64,000 nucleotides of DNA, taken from assembly GCA_009760855.2 (NCBI GenBank), contig WPIO01000148.1:62001-126000 (forward strand), written 5' to 3'. Positions 35,637 to 47,849 of the stretch are shown here, piece after piece (position 1 is the stretch's first letter; each line of letters opens with the position of its first letter). The translations under genes were made by a program, and so were the position numbers. The DNA is from Cristatella mucedo. Its lineage: Eukaryota > Bryozoa > Phylactolaemata > Cristatellidae. The notes beneath the pieces were generated by a model that did not search any database, was not told where the DNA came from, and worked only from the letters and a program-made list of their open reading frames with translations.

Positions 35637-36440
35637 TAAGTTCCTTTTAAATTTGGTCAAGTCAGGGGATGTTCTGACTCAAGTATGGAGGGAGTTCCAG
35701 GCTTTGCGAGCATACGAACTAAATGCACGGTCTCCAAAGGATTTGAGGTTTGTACGAGGTATTGGTAAACTGTTGGATTCCGAAAAGCGGGTGGTACGAT
35801 GCTTGGCCTGATGGGGGAGTACACCTGAGAGATAGGCTGGAGCCAAAAAAGAAAGTTACCTAAAAGTGAGTGACGAAACCTTGAATTCGATCCGTTGCTT
35901 GACTGGTACCTAGTGCAGGTCTGCGAGAAGCGGTGTGATGTGGCAACTGCGACGCTCACGACAGGCAAGCCTAGCTGCGGAGTTTTGCACCAGCTGCAAT
36001 CGCCTGATCGCACATGCCGGTAGGCCAGTAAGCAGTGAGTTGCAGAAGTCGAGACGTGATGTCACAAATGCATGGACCAACTTAGACGTGGTATCCTTTT
36101 CTAAACAAGCCCGAATTTTAGCAATATTATTTAGCTGAAAGTAGGCAGACTTGACTGTGGAGCTAATATGGTCGTCTAACGAGAGGTCACTTTGGAACAT
36201 GACACCTAGAATTCGAGCTGATTCAACGGGAGATATGGTGGCAGAGCCACTTTTGAGCGTCAGCCTTTTTAATGTGTGAATCACACTGGGTTTGCCCATA
36301 ACTAGTAAGTTAGTTTTTTCATAGTTTAGTTTTAGAAAATTTGGTGCCATCCATGTGGGGATGTCATCGATACATGCAGCATGTGAGTTGAGAGAACTCG
36401 AGGTGCCCGAAGGCTGGGAGGGATCAAAGCACAGGTCAAA
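35637..36440 (-). mobile_element. LINE family A, antisense C-terminal half
   Basis: Abuts the (ATT)n tail of the preceding element. The minus strand reads from an FDPSQP-like block (36440) through PNFLKLNYEKTNLLVMGKPS, NLGV-type thumb and HWLPVKQR to the FKRNLK region at 35640. It lacks the 3'UTR and stem-loop, so it is truncated at both ends, perhaps by an inversion or an end-joining event. Confidence 0.9.
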
Positions 36441-37260
36441 GGAATGCTAGACGCTGTGCTGAGAACGTTTCTCCTCTGACCTTATCCTGCGATGATGAGG
36501 CTGCCCCTTGCTGATGAACCTTCGAGGTGTTACAATACTGAGCTACTAAAAATTAAAGTTATCTATATCGTATGTAGCTTGCCGCAAGCGAAGCGAATGT
36601 TGTTGCATCGAGATGTATGCTTGAAGCTAGTTTGGACTTTCAAGCTACTTTCCCTAGAGATTGAGTAAGTACCTATGATATTATATGGCTGACATAATAC
36701 TCCACCGATCAACTTGTAATTTGGTATTCGAGTAGAGGCTACATTCAAACTTTACTAGCTTGTTATGTGCTCTGCCTTAGTTACCATTATTTATTGTAAG
36801 AGCTTAGAAACTCGCCGTAGAAGTCACGAAGTCAGCTCGTGCATAATCGCTATCCACGATGATCGGGCCTAGGGCTGCTAAAGGTAATGAGGAACATGAA
36901 TAATTTACGTTTTCTATGAGGAACATTTGACAAAATGTTGCAGACATAACAGTAAATAGCTCGCTATGCAAGCCACAATGATCAACTTAACTCTTTACCC
37001 GATTTAATCTTTATCAACAATAGTTGCCTCCTTTACCGGAGGCTCACTAAACTAGAGGCTCTTTGAATAGCAAGCAATACAGGGACGCTACGCGTCAAAA
37101 CTAATTAGCACCGATAGAGAATGTATGAGCCATCATCATTATCAGACACTTTCGGCAGGCTTAGAGGACTTTCGTGGTGGTGCCAAGCTTTTTGTATATG
37201 AGCCACGATGACATCTAAAGGTTCAATGCTTAAGGTTGGGTAGTCAGTATGCCATCGACT
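36441..37260. other. Unique DNA, nothing recognised
   Basis: AT-rich stretch with only short open frames; no gene or repeat is recognised. Confidence 0.4.
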
Positions 37261-37261
37261 T

Positions 37262-37395
37262 GGGTCTTAGCCCGAGGTTAAGGTGCTCGCACTCGACGAC
37301 CTAGGTCACAAGTTCAAGTGCTAAAGGATAATCCTTTGTTGTCACCTGCAAACGGGTTAGGGATTGCTGCTAGTGTTCTTCTGTCGCTATACAGA
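37262..37395 (+). mobile_element. tRNA-derived SINE, family 1
   Basis: A-box-like CCGAGGTTAAGGTGCTCGC, B-box-like GGTCACAAGTTCAAGTGC, then the family-1 body (AATCCTTTGTTGTCACCTGC .. GTTCTTCTGTCGCTATACAG). Confidence 0.7.
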
Positions 37396-37399
37396 CTAC

Positions 37400-38254
37400 G
37401 CTGCGTCTGATCATCTAGCCTGCACTTAAAATTTTCACACACATTCCCTGCGCACAAAATTTTTGTAATTTTTTGTTATGCTAATTTCGTTAGGTGCAGA
37501 CATCAAGGTCGCGAGTGAATCTTCGAAACACGTCGATAATTGAAGACCAACTTGAAAGTAGCTAGTGTATTTTTTAGGTCGCAGAGAAGCTCTTTGTCCT
37601 TCCGATCATTTGAGGATGTAGCTAGTATGATGGCCCAAAAGTTATAGATCACGTGAAAGCGACATTGACATCAATAGCGACGAACCGTTGGTTCGGACTT
37701 TGACCGAGCCTATCTAGGATACTTTAGCTACCAGTTACGCTAGCCAGTGTTTCAGCAAGGCTAATCTTGATCGCGATCGTGATCGTGATAGCAAGGCTTA
37801 TCTTGATCGTGATTAGTGCTTGAAAAATACCCGACGACTTCGACCACATTTCGAGCTCGCTCATTTAAAATTCCAATCTCGTAACTCGGTCAGGAAGTCC
37901 GTCGTCGTCGATTTGGACCAAGCAGATGTGCAGAGAAGAAGCGCAAATTTAATATTTTCAGGAATGAAGCTTATTGTTCTCAATCGCGACCTACTGAGAG
38001 CATACTGAGGACGTACAACTATCAATTATATTCCACCATAGCGGCACCGAGGCAACATGAATGCACACGTGGGCGCACGTGGGCGAAAGGACGCCTCCTG
38101 CGAGGCGCCTCACTTGCCCACGCTGCGTTGGCTTAAGCGGCTCCTGCAGGCTGAAGCCTGCTCATATTTAACCACAGGAGTCGACGACCGCCTTGAACTC
38201 CTCCGGATAGCTAGCTGTGAGCAGTACAGTGGAGCCAATTACGTCGGCAACCGT
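37400..38254. other. Unique DNA with paired E-boxes
   Basis: No gene is recognised. A plus-strand open frame at 37820-38008 has no ATG start near its beginning and no known motif. Two CACGTG boxes (38066 and 38076) lie 4 bp apart. Three GATCGTGAT-type words near 37770-37815 form a short repeat. Confidence 0.35.
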
Positions 38255-38383
38255 TCACTCAGCCTGTCCGCCGGTCAGCACGGGCGCTATCTCGCTCTCT
38301 TTGTTCTCACACGGCAAAGCTGTCGACTTGACCACGAGCTTGCACACATCCTCCAAAGTGCAACCAGGCTGCGATTTCAAAAT
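38255..38383 (-). CDS. Putative terminal exon, protein not recognised
   Basis: A clean acceptor (TGTTCTAG) is followed by 42 codons and TGA: ILKSQPGCTLEDVCKLVVKS, then a short polar end. Two Cys and an amphipathic TLEDVCKLVV segment make it look like real coding sequence, but I cannot name the family. The upstream exons would be at higher coordinates and were not found. Confidence 0.25.
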   Translation of the reverse strand: MLKSQPGCTLEDVCKLVVKSTALPCENKESEIAPVLTGGQAE

Positions 38384-40000
38384 CTAGAACATTCGAAGCC
38401 CGTCTGCCGCGGGAATGAGCGCTGAAAAATAATAATTTCGTCTCGAGAGGGATTAATCTCTCATTCACTGGGATACCGGGCCGAAGTAACATCCGTCTGA
38501 GCTGTTGAGGCTGGCTGCCGCTGACTGCAGCGACACTATTAAAGCGGTTCCCGCAGCAGAAGTGAAATCAGAGCGTCCAGGGGGTCCAGTTACTGTACCC
38601 AAGCTATGACACACGACCCTCATAAAATCAGGAGTCAGTTACATCAAAGGATATGCCACAAGCAGTCATACAAAACTGTAGCAGTGGCTCGGCCAACAGC
38701 GATCTTTTAAAGACTGTGGCCCAAATTGTAGGGCACTAAACCATAATGAGCACGAATAGCTAAGTACGAACAATAAGGCTATAAATGTCAACAGGCCATA
38801 AACTAGCCTATTCTTCGGCATTCAAAAGCGCCTAGAATATGTCGGCTTCGAATTTCCAGCCGTGCACTTCGGCCGAATATTGGCATTCTGCTTTAATGAT
38901 TGTGAGTGTGTGCGTATAATTCCGCATACTGCTGTTTCGTCGAATATCGCCGCCGCTGTGGCCGCCGCCGACCAAGAGAGAGCATGCTCTTTACGACTCA
39001 CGCGGGTCCAGGCGAAATCGGAAACCCATCGATCCAGCTGTCCGACACCTAAGCGGCTGTTGAACGCCAAATGACGAGTAGTCTCGATAGTTCAATTGGT
39101 ACAAGAACTAGACCAGCAACCCAGAGGGATCTTTACCCGTTTGAGGTGAAACGTTTTCTCGACGTTTAGACCGCCTCTGTTCACTCTTTATTTTGGAAAT
39201 TATTGACTATCGACGGCTCTTCATGCCTGCCCCCGTAATTGTGATTCCTAGGTCCTTCAGTCCGTGATATTGAACTTGGGAACACTTCAGCATTCGTGGA
39301 GGTCTAATCCTGCATCAGTCTTAGTCACCTTCTCTCAATTTGTGCGAAATGTAGTTGAACCGATCCCATTTCAAAGGTGGAACTTCAAGAAATGGGGCAG
39401 AAGCAGGGCTAGCTCCTCCAAACTCTGCGTACCGTACACTATGTCACTGGCCTGAGGAGTCTCAGTGTCCCTGGTATCGTGGCCTATAGCAGATCGTCTC
39501 TGCCTGGCATCTCAGCCCTGTGAGCATTTTGAGGTAAGTGCACCTTTCTCGTCCGCGGGCAAAGCCATAAACGTACTCAACCACTACTCGAACCGTTGGC
39601 GTTTCATTGGCTGTGCCTCTCAAGGCTTCAAGGCAGCACGGGTAACTGCAGGAAAGGAATTCAAATAAAGCTATCCAGCAGCAAATTGATAGGCCTTGTC
39701 CTGACATGGCGGCCGCCCTGCGGCCGCCGATATACCGATAGCTGCTATCAGAAGTCGTGTGCGTTAGGCAGCCGTGTGCAGCTAAAAATAAACGGCACTC
39801 GACAGCGATCCGGCCATCTCGGCTAGGTCTTCTCGATGAAAAAGCATCGTGTCATCATTGTTGGCTGCCTGAGGGCCCTTGAGGCAAGATAGGGGTACTA
39901 CGCGAGCAGCGAGTAGCGGAAAGCGACTGAGACGGGGAAAAGCGGGGCTCGAGCGAGTCAGAATCCGAAGTCACCTGCAGACATGCCATGGGGCCATTAC
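38384..40000. other. Unique DNA, nothing recognised
   Basis: Short open frames only. At 39710-39730 two NotI-like GCGGCCGC words form a GC-rich inverted repeat around CCT. A tRNA-like D-arm word (AGTTCAATTGGTA) occurs at about 39090 without a matching acceptor stem. Confidence 0.35.
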
Positions 40001-40800
40001 CGACCAGAGCGGCCAGAGCTCACACTGTGCCTCAGGCTTTCGTGCCCGGCCGGAACTAGAATGTCCGTAAGCGGCGCCTTCCGCGAGCCTCGGGCTCAGC
40101 CAGACACGAGGTGCTCTCCGAGGCTCCGCTCCGCGTCGGAGCTCCTATCTTAGGCGCTACCAAGTCCATCCGGTAGCTCAAGTTTGCATACAACTGCTTA
40201 AGCTTTCCCGATGCTCACGACCTCTTCTAGCAGTCTCACGGTGTGCCCAATGGGAGCTGGGCTGCGCGGTTCGCGGGCCACCGCCCATGCCCCACCCCGT
40301 CCGCCGTTACAAGTTCTCACAGCTGCGGCAGCTATAAAAGACACACTGCAGAGTGACTTGAAAGCTCACCTTAAGCTCTCAGTTCCAGGTTCGGCTCATC
40401 AAGCGTAAGTTTACCGCTTCGAAGCCGAGCGCTGACGTGCGGATAGGTGCGACGCCGGCGCCTAATGTCCAGTAACCTAATCTCGCCTCGAATGTCAACA
40501 TTCCGCATCCTCGGCATGGACCGCCCACTTCACTCCTGCCCCCTCCCCGCCCCTCAGGGCACCGCCCACGGCGCTATGGACCGGCGCCGGACCGAGGCTT
40601 CGTGCAGAGAAGTAGGGGTGCGAGCGATGCCCGAGCCCAGCTCTCAAAGCAGAGAAGTAGGGGTGCGAGCGATGCCAAGCCTCCCACTCGAAGCAGAGAA
40701 GTAGGGATGCAAGCGATGCCCAAGGCCCGCTCTCGGCGACCCCTGCCCCACTCTGACAGCGGTGTTCTTCGAGCGCCAGTACACCTAACGATCTCCTAAA
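40001..40800. other. CpG-rich region, possible promoter
   Basis: Markedly richer in GC and CpG than its surroundings, with TATAAAA at about 40335 and a 44-45 bp minisatellite inside. No exon is recognised. Confidence 0.3.
40601..40735. repeat. Three 44-45 bp tandem units
   Basis: Each begins GCAGAGAAGTAGGG(G/A)TGC and contains GCGATGCC; the units start near 40605, 40650 and 40694. Confidence 0.9.
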
Positions 40801-40854
40801 TGTCCTCATTGCGTTGAAACGACACCGAAGCAGTAATGTAATGTACTGTGGAAG

Positions 40855-40923
40855 TATATATATATATAAATATATATATATATGTTTGTTTAATATATAT
40901 ATATATATATATGTGTTTATTTA

Positions 40924-40961
<38 letters not shown>

Positions 40962-41030
40962 TTATTTAATATATATATTTATTTATTTAATATATATATG
41001 TAATATATATATATATATATATATAATTAC
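40855..41030. repeat. (AT)n / (GT)n microsatellite cluster
   Basis: Alternating AT runs separated by TTTATTTAAT-like words, with a short (GT)n at 40939-40960. Confidence 0.95.
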
Positions 41031-41430
41031 ATATATAATTCATTTGTATAGAGCCCTGAGGGAACTAACCGCACGTACGTTCGTTCTTTAAATGGGACCC
41101 TTGTGGCGATCTAGCCGATAGCTCCTCTGGCTCCCTTGTCAGCAAGATAGACAAGGTCAAAGTCCATCACTAAGGTAGTATCGTCCCTAATGGACTCCTG
41201 CCCGTCAATGTAAACCCCGCAGCACTCCCCATCCCTCAATTCCCAGCTTCACCTCAATGTCTACATTCAAGGAGGCCACAGGTGACATTCTGAAATCCAT
41301 CTCCTTAGCAAAGAAGACTACCGGTCCTCTGGACCCGATACCCACGGTCCTACTTCTACTATCCATAGATCTGCTGCTGCAATGCATGACTGACATTATA
41401 AATATGCCCTTAGCCTCAGGACATATACTT

Positions 41431-41600
41431 GGTGAGCCTTGGTGGCGCACTAGGCAAGGTGGCTGCTTTTCGCGACCTCGGGACCGAGGTCGTGGTTTCT
41501 AATCCTGCGGTGAACGATCCTTTATCGACACTGCAAGCAGTGGTGACAGCAGTAAAAGCTCTTCTGACACCATACAAAAGAGGCCGCTAGGTCACTTAGT
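41431..41600 (+). mobile_element. tRNA-derived SINE, family 1, inside LINE A
   Basis: Head with A-box-like GTGGCGCACTAGGCAAGGTG and B-box-like GGTCGTGGTTTCTAATCC, then the body ATCCTTTATCGACACTGCAA, GCAGTGGTGACAGC and CTCTTCTGACACCATACAAA. It is the clearest full copy on the plus strand and interrupts the LINE A linker/RT region. Confidence 0.8.
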
Positions 41601-43242
41601 ATTTTCTTTGTCCCTTTCAACATGATTGTAGCTAGGTCGCTAATTAAGAAAGCAGCGCTAGACCAGCAAAACTTGAGCACCTTCCGCCCAGTCTCTCATC
41701 TATCGTTGGTATAAAAGACACTGGAAAGAGTTGTGGCAGACCATCGTAACTCTTACATAGAAACTTCAAACCTGGCAAGCAAGTTGCAGTCTGGTTTTAG
41801 AGCTAGTCACTCCACAGAGTCAGCATTGGTTAGGGTTTACAACGACCTTATCAGAAATGCAGGCTTGGGTAAAGTCTCTCTGCTTTATTTTCTCGATCTT
41901 TAGGCAGCGCTAGATGTTGTTGATCAATAAATCCTTCTTGGGCACCTCTCATCGAGCCAAGGCATCACTGGCACTGCACTACAATAGTTCAAGATCTAAC
42001 TCACTGAGAGGCTTCGGAGTATTCCGAGTACTGATGTAAGCAGGAAAAGATCATCCAAGGAGCCACTGAAGTCTGGTGTACTACTGTACTAGAGGGCGCT
42101 GCGCTCGGTCCGCTTCTCTTCACAGTTTACACTCCCCCACCTTGCTGCCGATGTGATCGCCAAGCGACAATCAAGGCTCTCACTTCTATGCAGATGACAC
42201 TCTTTTGTATTGCTATTTTGTATCTTTATTTGTTTGTATCTTTATTTTATTTTATTACTTATCTTTATTTGCTTTGATCCCTCTCAGCCCTCCAGTATGT
42301 CAAATTCTCAACACACCCTGAATGTGTTTATGACATTCGCACATGGAACGCATCGAACTTTCTCAAATTGAATAACAGCAAAAATAACTTACTAGTTATA
42401 GGCAAACCGAGTGTAAATCAGAAATTGGAAAGCTTATCACTCAAAATCGGCTCTGCCTGCACATATTCTTTTGCATCTACACAATGTCTAGGTGTCCTGT
42501 TCAAAAAATGAGCTTTCACTAGATAATCACATGAACTCCACAGTCAAGTTTGCCTACTTTCAGCTACACAACATTACTAAAATTAGGGCTTGGTTAGACA
42601 GGGATGCTGCACTCGAATTGTTCTACGCACTTGTGACATCCCATCTATATTTCTGCAGCTTACTGCTTGCTGATCTAACGGCAGTCTGGCGATTACAGCT
42701 GATGCAAGACTTTGCAGATAGGCTTGGCGGTCGTGAGCGTCGAAGTTGCCACATCACACCACTTCTCGCCGACCTGCACAGGCTCCTAGTATAGCAGCGA
42801 ATCGATTTCAGGGCTCTGTCACTCACTTTTAGCTCTCTTCATTCTCTGGTCCTAGCTTACCTATCAGATCTACTCACCAGAATCAGCGTCGTACCACCCG
42901 CTTTTCGGAATCCAACAGTTTACCAATACCTCGTAAAACCCTCAAATCCTTTGGAGACCATGCTTTTAGTTCGTATGCTTCCAAAGCCTGGAACTCACTT
43001 CCGACTTGCATCACGACATCCCCTGACTTAACGACATTTAAAAAAGCTAAAAAGAAAAGCCCATATTTGTTATAGCATTGAGTGGGTCCTTATGGTTTTT
43101 CCTTTGTATGCTTAGGCGTGCGGACACGGTACATGCTGTCAATAATCATCTTTGCTTGCTGACCTTGTGCTTGTCACCTCTAACCATGTTTTGCTTGTTG
43201 TTATTGAGCTTGCTATTACTGACCATATGACCATAATAATAA

Positions 43243-43345
43243 CAATAGTAATGGTAATAATACATTTTATATAGCATCCTCAAAGAGCTCGATCTCTTTC
43301 TAGGCATTTTACATTTGCTGCAAAGGCAGCACGATCAAATGGTTA
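43243..43345 (-). mobile_element. Family A stem-loop fragment inside LINE A 3'UTR
   Basis: An AAT-rich start then the stem-loop complement and AAATGGTTAG UTR block, inverted relative to its host, giving two opposed stem-loops within 220 bp. Confidence 0.8.
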
Positions 43346-43474
43346 GTATTAGCATCTCAATGACAAAAAGCTTAACACGGCTGCTTCCTTTACAGCATAT
43401 GCAAAGTGCCTAGAAAGAGATCAAGTTATTTGAGGATTTTACGCAAATTTATTATTATTATTACGATCATTCTC

Positions 43475-43600
43475 GTTTCAGGCGTTTCACGGATGTAATG
43501 GAGCTGAGTCAATTCGCTCGGTCATCAAATACGTCAACCTTGACCTTTTCCAAGGCGAGCACCTTAACCACTGCGCTTAACCAACGAGGCAGTTCAGGAT
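43475..43600 (-). mobile_element. tRNA-derived SINE, family 2
   Basis: Minus strand: GTTGGTTAAGCGCAGTGGTT (two overlapping A-box-like words), AAGGTCAAGGTTGACG spacer, a B-box-like GACCGAGCGAATTGACTC, then a degraded stem-loop start. Best aligned with the copy at 25028-25205. Confidence 0.65.
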
Positions 43601-44130
43601 GGCTGAAAAGATGTGCTGCAGCCGGCAGTGGGAGAATAGATGCCTTTTCGTAAGAATTTTTGAATCATGTTCCACAATCTTGTTCCAGTCGATCAACAGC
43701 TTTTGTCGAAAAAACGCCTTTGAGCTTGGGGACGGAACAGCTAATTTATTGTCAATAGAGGACCTGACGGCACATGGAAGCTCTAAGAGTTGTGTAGCAG
43801 TTCAGCAAGATACGGAGGAGCCAAGCTATGGAAGGCCTCGTGAGTCAGGTTAAGAACTTTGCTCCGTATCGGTTGATCAGCCGGAAGCTATGGCAGCTTC
43901 TTCAAAGGAGGCACATTGCACCGGATCTCGGGGATTTTTTGAAAATCCTTGCGGTCATATTTACAGCGAGCTGCATATTTCATATTTAGAGCGAGCTGCA
44001 GAGGCTGCCTGATGGCTTAATTGTCAGTAGCCCGGCCAAGATGAATAGCAGTAGTCTAGCCTGCACAGAGCCGGATAGCTAATTAAGCGTTTCTAGCAAG
44101 CCGCCGTATTAGACAGTCCCTGGACGTTAT
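43601..44130 (-). mobile_element. LINE family B, antisense old copy
   Basis: Collinear with the B C-terminal complement: the drift of VGDRSFSSAGPRLWN, then VRALRSC, HKARHGLAPS, QRIQSKVLTL and the LEELGWLPV region, with many changes and a short AGCGAGCTGCA-type duplication near 43960-43995. Confidence 0.7.
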
Positions 44131-44264
44131 GGCTAGCTGTTGTGGCAGACTTCTAATTGAAACTTTCAAAATTTAAGAATTTATCAAAGAGGAGACTACA
44201 ATTCTGAGCATTTGGTGACGGTCACAAAACCTAATCAACAATTAACAGAGCGAATTATATTAAT

Positions 44265-44405
44265 CCAGCCGCACGCTAGGCGGCTCCCACGAGTAGGATG
44301 TTGGTTTATCAATGGCTGGCTTAAGCCCACTGTAAGCAGTGATGATAGTCGTATAGGCTCTTCAACCTCTATACAAATGAGGGTGTTGAGTCATATAACT
44401 TTCAA
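44265..44405 (+). mobile_element. SINE family 1, degraded
   Basis: The body is recognisable (CCACTGTAAGCAGTGATGAT then GCTCTTCAACCTCTATACAA); the tRNA-like head is degraded. Confidence 0.55.
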
Positions 44406-44479
44406 AAGTTTTAGCTCCTAAAAAGTGACTGAAATCCGAGATCTAATTTCAACAAATCAAGCATTAGCAACAATAATAC

Positions 44480-45440
44480 TAATATTAATACATTTGTAGA
44501 AGCACCCTTAGATAACTCAAACTATTCTTTCTAGGCACTTTAAATTCGTTGCAAAGGAAGCGTGCTCGAATGGTTAGTGGTAGCATGCTCAATAACAACA
44601 AGCATAACATTGTTAAAGGTGACATACACAGGGTCATCATGCAAATATGGTTAGTGGCAGCAAGCACACTGTCGGCAAGCATAAGCACGTAGAGAAAAAT
44701 CACGCAACTGACTGAATGCTGTAATAAATGCATTCGCTTTAGTTTCTTTTTAGGTGTAGTCAAGTCAGGGTATGTCATGGCGTCAGTCGGGAGTGAGTTC
44801 CAGGTTTTGGGAGCATACGAACTGAAGGCGCCGCCTCCAAAGGATTTGAGGTTTGTACGAGGTAAAGGTAAACAGTCAGATTCCGAAAAGCGGGCGCTAC
44901 GATGCTTAGCCTGGTGAGGGAGCAGATTTGATAGGCCAGAGCCAAAGAATGAACGGACCTAAAATTGAGTGACAGAACCTTGAAGTCAATGTCGTGCTTG
45001 ACTGAGCACCACTGCAGGTCAACGAGAATTTGGTGGGAAGAGGCAACTGCAACGCTCACGACAGACAAGAGCCTAGCTGGAGAGTTTTGCACTAACTGTA
45101 AGCGCCTGATTGCACAGGCCAAGAGACCAGCAAGCAGTGAGTTACAGAAGTCGAGACGGGATGTGACAAATGCATCGACCCATTAGACCTGGTATCCCTA
45201 TCTAAAGGAGCCCGAATTTTAGCAATGTTATGCAGCTGAAAGCAAACTGGCTTTATTGTGGAGCTGATATGGTCGTCTAATGAGAGGTCACTTTAGAACA
45301 TGATACCTAGATTTTGTGCAGATTCAACGGGAGATGGACTTGCAGAGCCGATCGTGAGCGTAAACCTTTACAGTTTCCGAGTCACACTTGGTTGTGCCCA
45401 TAGCTAGTAAGTTCATTCAATTTAAGAAAGCATGAGAGCT
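44480..45440 (-). mobile_element. LINE family A 3' half, antisense old copy
   Basis: Stem-loop complement (44500-44545), 3'UTR, the C-terminal ORF (reads FKVLSLNFRSVHSLALAY and the PKPGTHSRL out-of-frame partner) and on to the GKP/NLGV region at about 45420. It carries many indels. Confidence 0.85.
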
Positions 45441-46040
45441 TCGGTATTTGGGGGTCGGCTTCAGGGATTAATATCAGAAAATTGCAAAATTGAACGGCTT
45501 TAGCAGGTAAGAGGGGTTTAGTACCCTTAGCTTACCTTGTCAGTGCAACTAACGGTTGAAACCATCTGTGGCGCAGCCCAGCTCCTGCATCCATCGCTGT
45601 CTAAGGCCACTTACTGGGCAGCGCATAGTACAGTCAACATTATGACGGTACTTACTCTCTTGACAATCAAATGCAGCCGTCTCTCATAAGTGAGTGATTT
45701 CCTTTCCACTTGCCGAACAACTTATGGTCATCACTGCCTTATTGCTTGAATTACCTGGCAATTTAAAATATTTGCTAGGATTACCGATCAAAATGCATGC
45801 AGATCTTGCTCAAGATGACTTGCTATAGCTGAGAAAGAATGCCATTGTTGGTGCGTTAGCTAGGGATTAAAACAAATTAAAATTAGACGACTCCAGAAAA
45901 ATCTGCAAGACTAAACAGGAGTAAAAATTTTGGCTTTATTTGTCCATTGTAAGAGCCGTCGTCGATTCTTCGTTGTCATCTTGTTTGGATATAATTTTAA
46001 ATATAAGAGCCGCTTTGCGAAAATGTCATTGATCATAACA
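45441..46040. other. Unique DNA, nothing recognised
   Basis: No gene, repeat or signal that I can support. Confidence 0.4.
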
Positions 46041-46044
46041 CTTA

Positions 46045-46983
46045 ATAATAATAATAATGCACTTAATAAAGCGCCCTCAGAGAACTCAATCTCTCTCTAG
46101 GCGCTTTAAATTTGCTGCAAAGGGAAATGCAATTGAACGGTGAGTAATACCATGCTTGATAAACGAACAAAATGAATAACATGGTTAGGGGTGACATGCA
46201 CAGGGTCAGAATGCAAATGTGGTTAGTGGCAGCATGCACAGTGTCCGCACACATAAGCACATCAAGGACGAAAAATAGGACCCACTAAATGCTGTCCCAA
46301 ATAGGTGTGTTTTCAAGTTGTTTTTAAATGTGGTCAGGTCAGGGATGTTCTGACGCAGGTCGGGAGGGAGTACCAGGCTTTGGGAGCTTACGAACTAAAT
46401 GCACGGTCTCCATAGGGTTTTAAGGTTTCTACGAGGTATTTGTAAACTGTTGGATTCCGAAAAGCGGGTGGTACGATGCTTGGCCTGATGGGGGAGTATA
46501 TCTGAGAGATAGGCTGGAGCCAAAGAATGAAGTGACCTAAAAGTGAGCGACAGAACCTTGAAGTCGATCCGTTGCTTGACTGGTAGCCAGTGCAGGTCGG
46601 TGAGAAGTGGAGTAACGTGGTAACTGCGACGCTCACGACAGACAAGCCTAGCTGCGGAGTTTTGCACCAGCTGCAATCGCCTGATCGCACATGCTGGTCG
46701 GCCAGTAAGCAGTGAGTTGCAGAAGTCGAGACGAGATGTCACCAATGCATGGACCAACCTAGATGTGGTATCCTTATCTAAACAAGCCCGAATTTTAGCA
46801 ATGTTATGAAGCTGAAAATAGGCATATTTGACTGTGGAGCTGATATGGTCGTCTAACGAGAGGTCGCATTGGAATATGACACCTAGATTTCGAGCTAATT
46901 TAACAGGAGATATGCTGGCAGAGCCAATTTTGAGCGTCAGCCTTTTAAATTTGTGAATCACACTGGGTTTGCCCATAACTAGG
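46045..46983 (-). mobile_element. LINE family A 3' half, antisense, well preserved
   Basis: (AAT)n start, perfect stem-loop complement, 3'UTR, then a mostly open frame (46395-46976) reading MGKPSVIHKFKRLTLKIGSA through SRLDFCNSLLTGRPACAIRR to the SFSES block. One frameshift near 46420 precedes the normal end. Confidence 0.92.
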
Positions 46984-47700
46984 CTATAATAGCTAGATTA
47001 GGCTAGAATATAAAAAAGTAGTGCTGCATGATCTGTCACTACTTATCGCTTTTATGTTCATGGCTAAAAGCGGCTGTTGTGAGGGCCGCGAGTATGCCCG
47101 CTCAGGTTTCAGCAACCCGCTCAGGCCAGTAGTGCAGATGGTGCGAGGCAGCATGGCGACTGGACACACTGGGCCCGAGCGGCATTTAGCAGGTACGTAA
47201 TTGCTCATTCGGTATCGCCAAGCAGCAAATTTGGTTGTCAATTAAAGCCTCAATTTGATAGTCCGCTTTACAATGCAAGTATCACACTACATTCATTTCA
47301 CACTAAACATTAAATTACAAACCATACGATCATGTTTCCTTTACAGAATATTCTTTGAGGGCGCTATACAAATGTGTTATTATTATTATTATCGGTGGCT
47401 GCAGCTGATGCTGCTGCTCCGAATGGCAGCTACAGCTGAATATTGTCAGTATATAATTGACAGCCGATCCCTTCGAACTTAACCACGTTTCCCAGTGGTT
47501 CGGTATTAATGGAGAGCACGAAAGCGCCAATGAAAACGGATCCACGTTGTTATGTTTGTGCGGGCAGTCGCACACAGTGATCAAGATGGCTCGAGCAGAC
47601 GCCGTTTATTACGGAAACGCGGAACCGGGCCGCTCGGCCCGCACACTGGCTTGGAAGCAGCTGCTGCCAGTGGGTCCGCTGTCTCGACCGGAGGAGTTCG
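46984..47700. other. Unique DNA with one stem-loop relic
   Basis: A plus-strand half stem-loop with an (ATT)n tail lies at 47340-47392 (TTCTTTGAGGGCGCTATACAA), probably the end of an old SINE or LINE. No gene is recognised. Confidence 0.4.
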
Positions 47701-47752
47701 GTGGGTGGATAAGCCAGGCAGGTGGATAAGCCAGGCAGGTGGATAAGCCAAC
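47701..47752. repeat. 17-bp tandem repeat, three copies
   Basis: Units of GTGGATAAGCCAGGCAG, the last one incomplete. Confidence 0.9.
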
Positions 47753-47849
47753 ACATATGAAACTAGATATGAGTGACTGGTCTTCTGGATGAAACGTGAC
47801 CACCTCGGACAGGACACGGATTGTGACACGAGTGGGGTCGTGCTACTTA

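Larger units (their letters stand above)
41060..43465 (+). mobile_element. LINE family A, long old copy
   Basis: Starts in the endonuclease-RT linker (CDLADSSSG..QDRQG) and continues through STFKEATGDILKSISLAKKT, the RT, the C-terminal domain and the 3'UTR to an (ATT)n tail at about 43448-43463. Many stops and indels are present. It is interrupted by a SINE (41431-41600), by a T-rich 65-bp insertion in the RT (about 42200-42265) and by an antisense stem-loop fragment in its 3'UTR (43243-43345). Confidence 0.88.

Noticed and set aside
38066..38081. Second carbohydrate-response-like element
   Set aside because: Two CACGTG boxes, but 4 bp apart instead of 5, arising from a 10-bp tandem word (CACGTGGGCG).
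39070..39150. tRNA gene candidate
   Set aside because: A good D-arm word (AGTTCAATTGGTACAAGAACT partners) but no matching acceptor stem or proper T arm; probably a SINE or pseudo-tRNA fragment.
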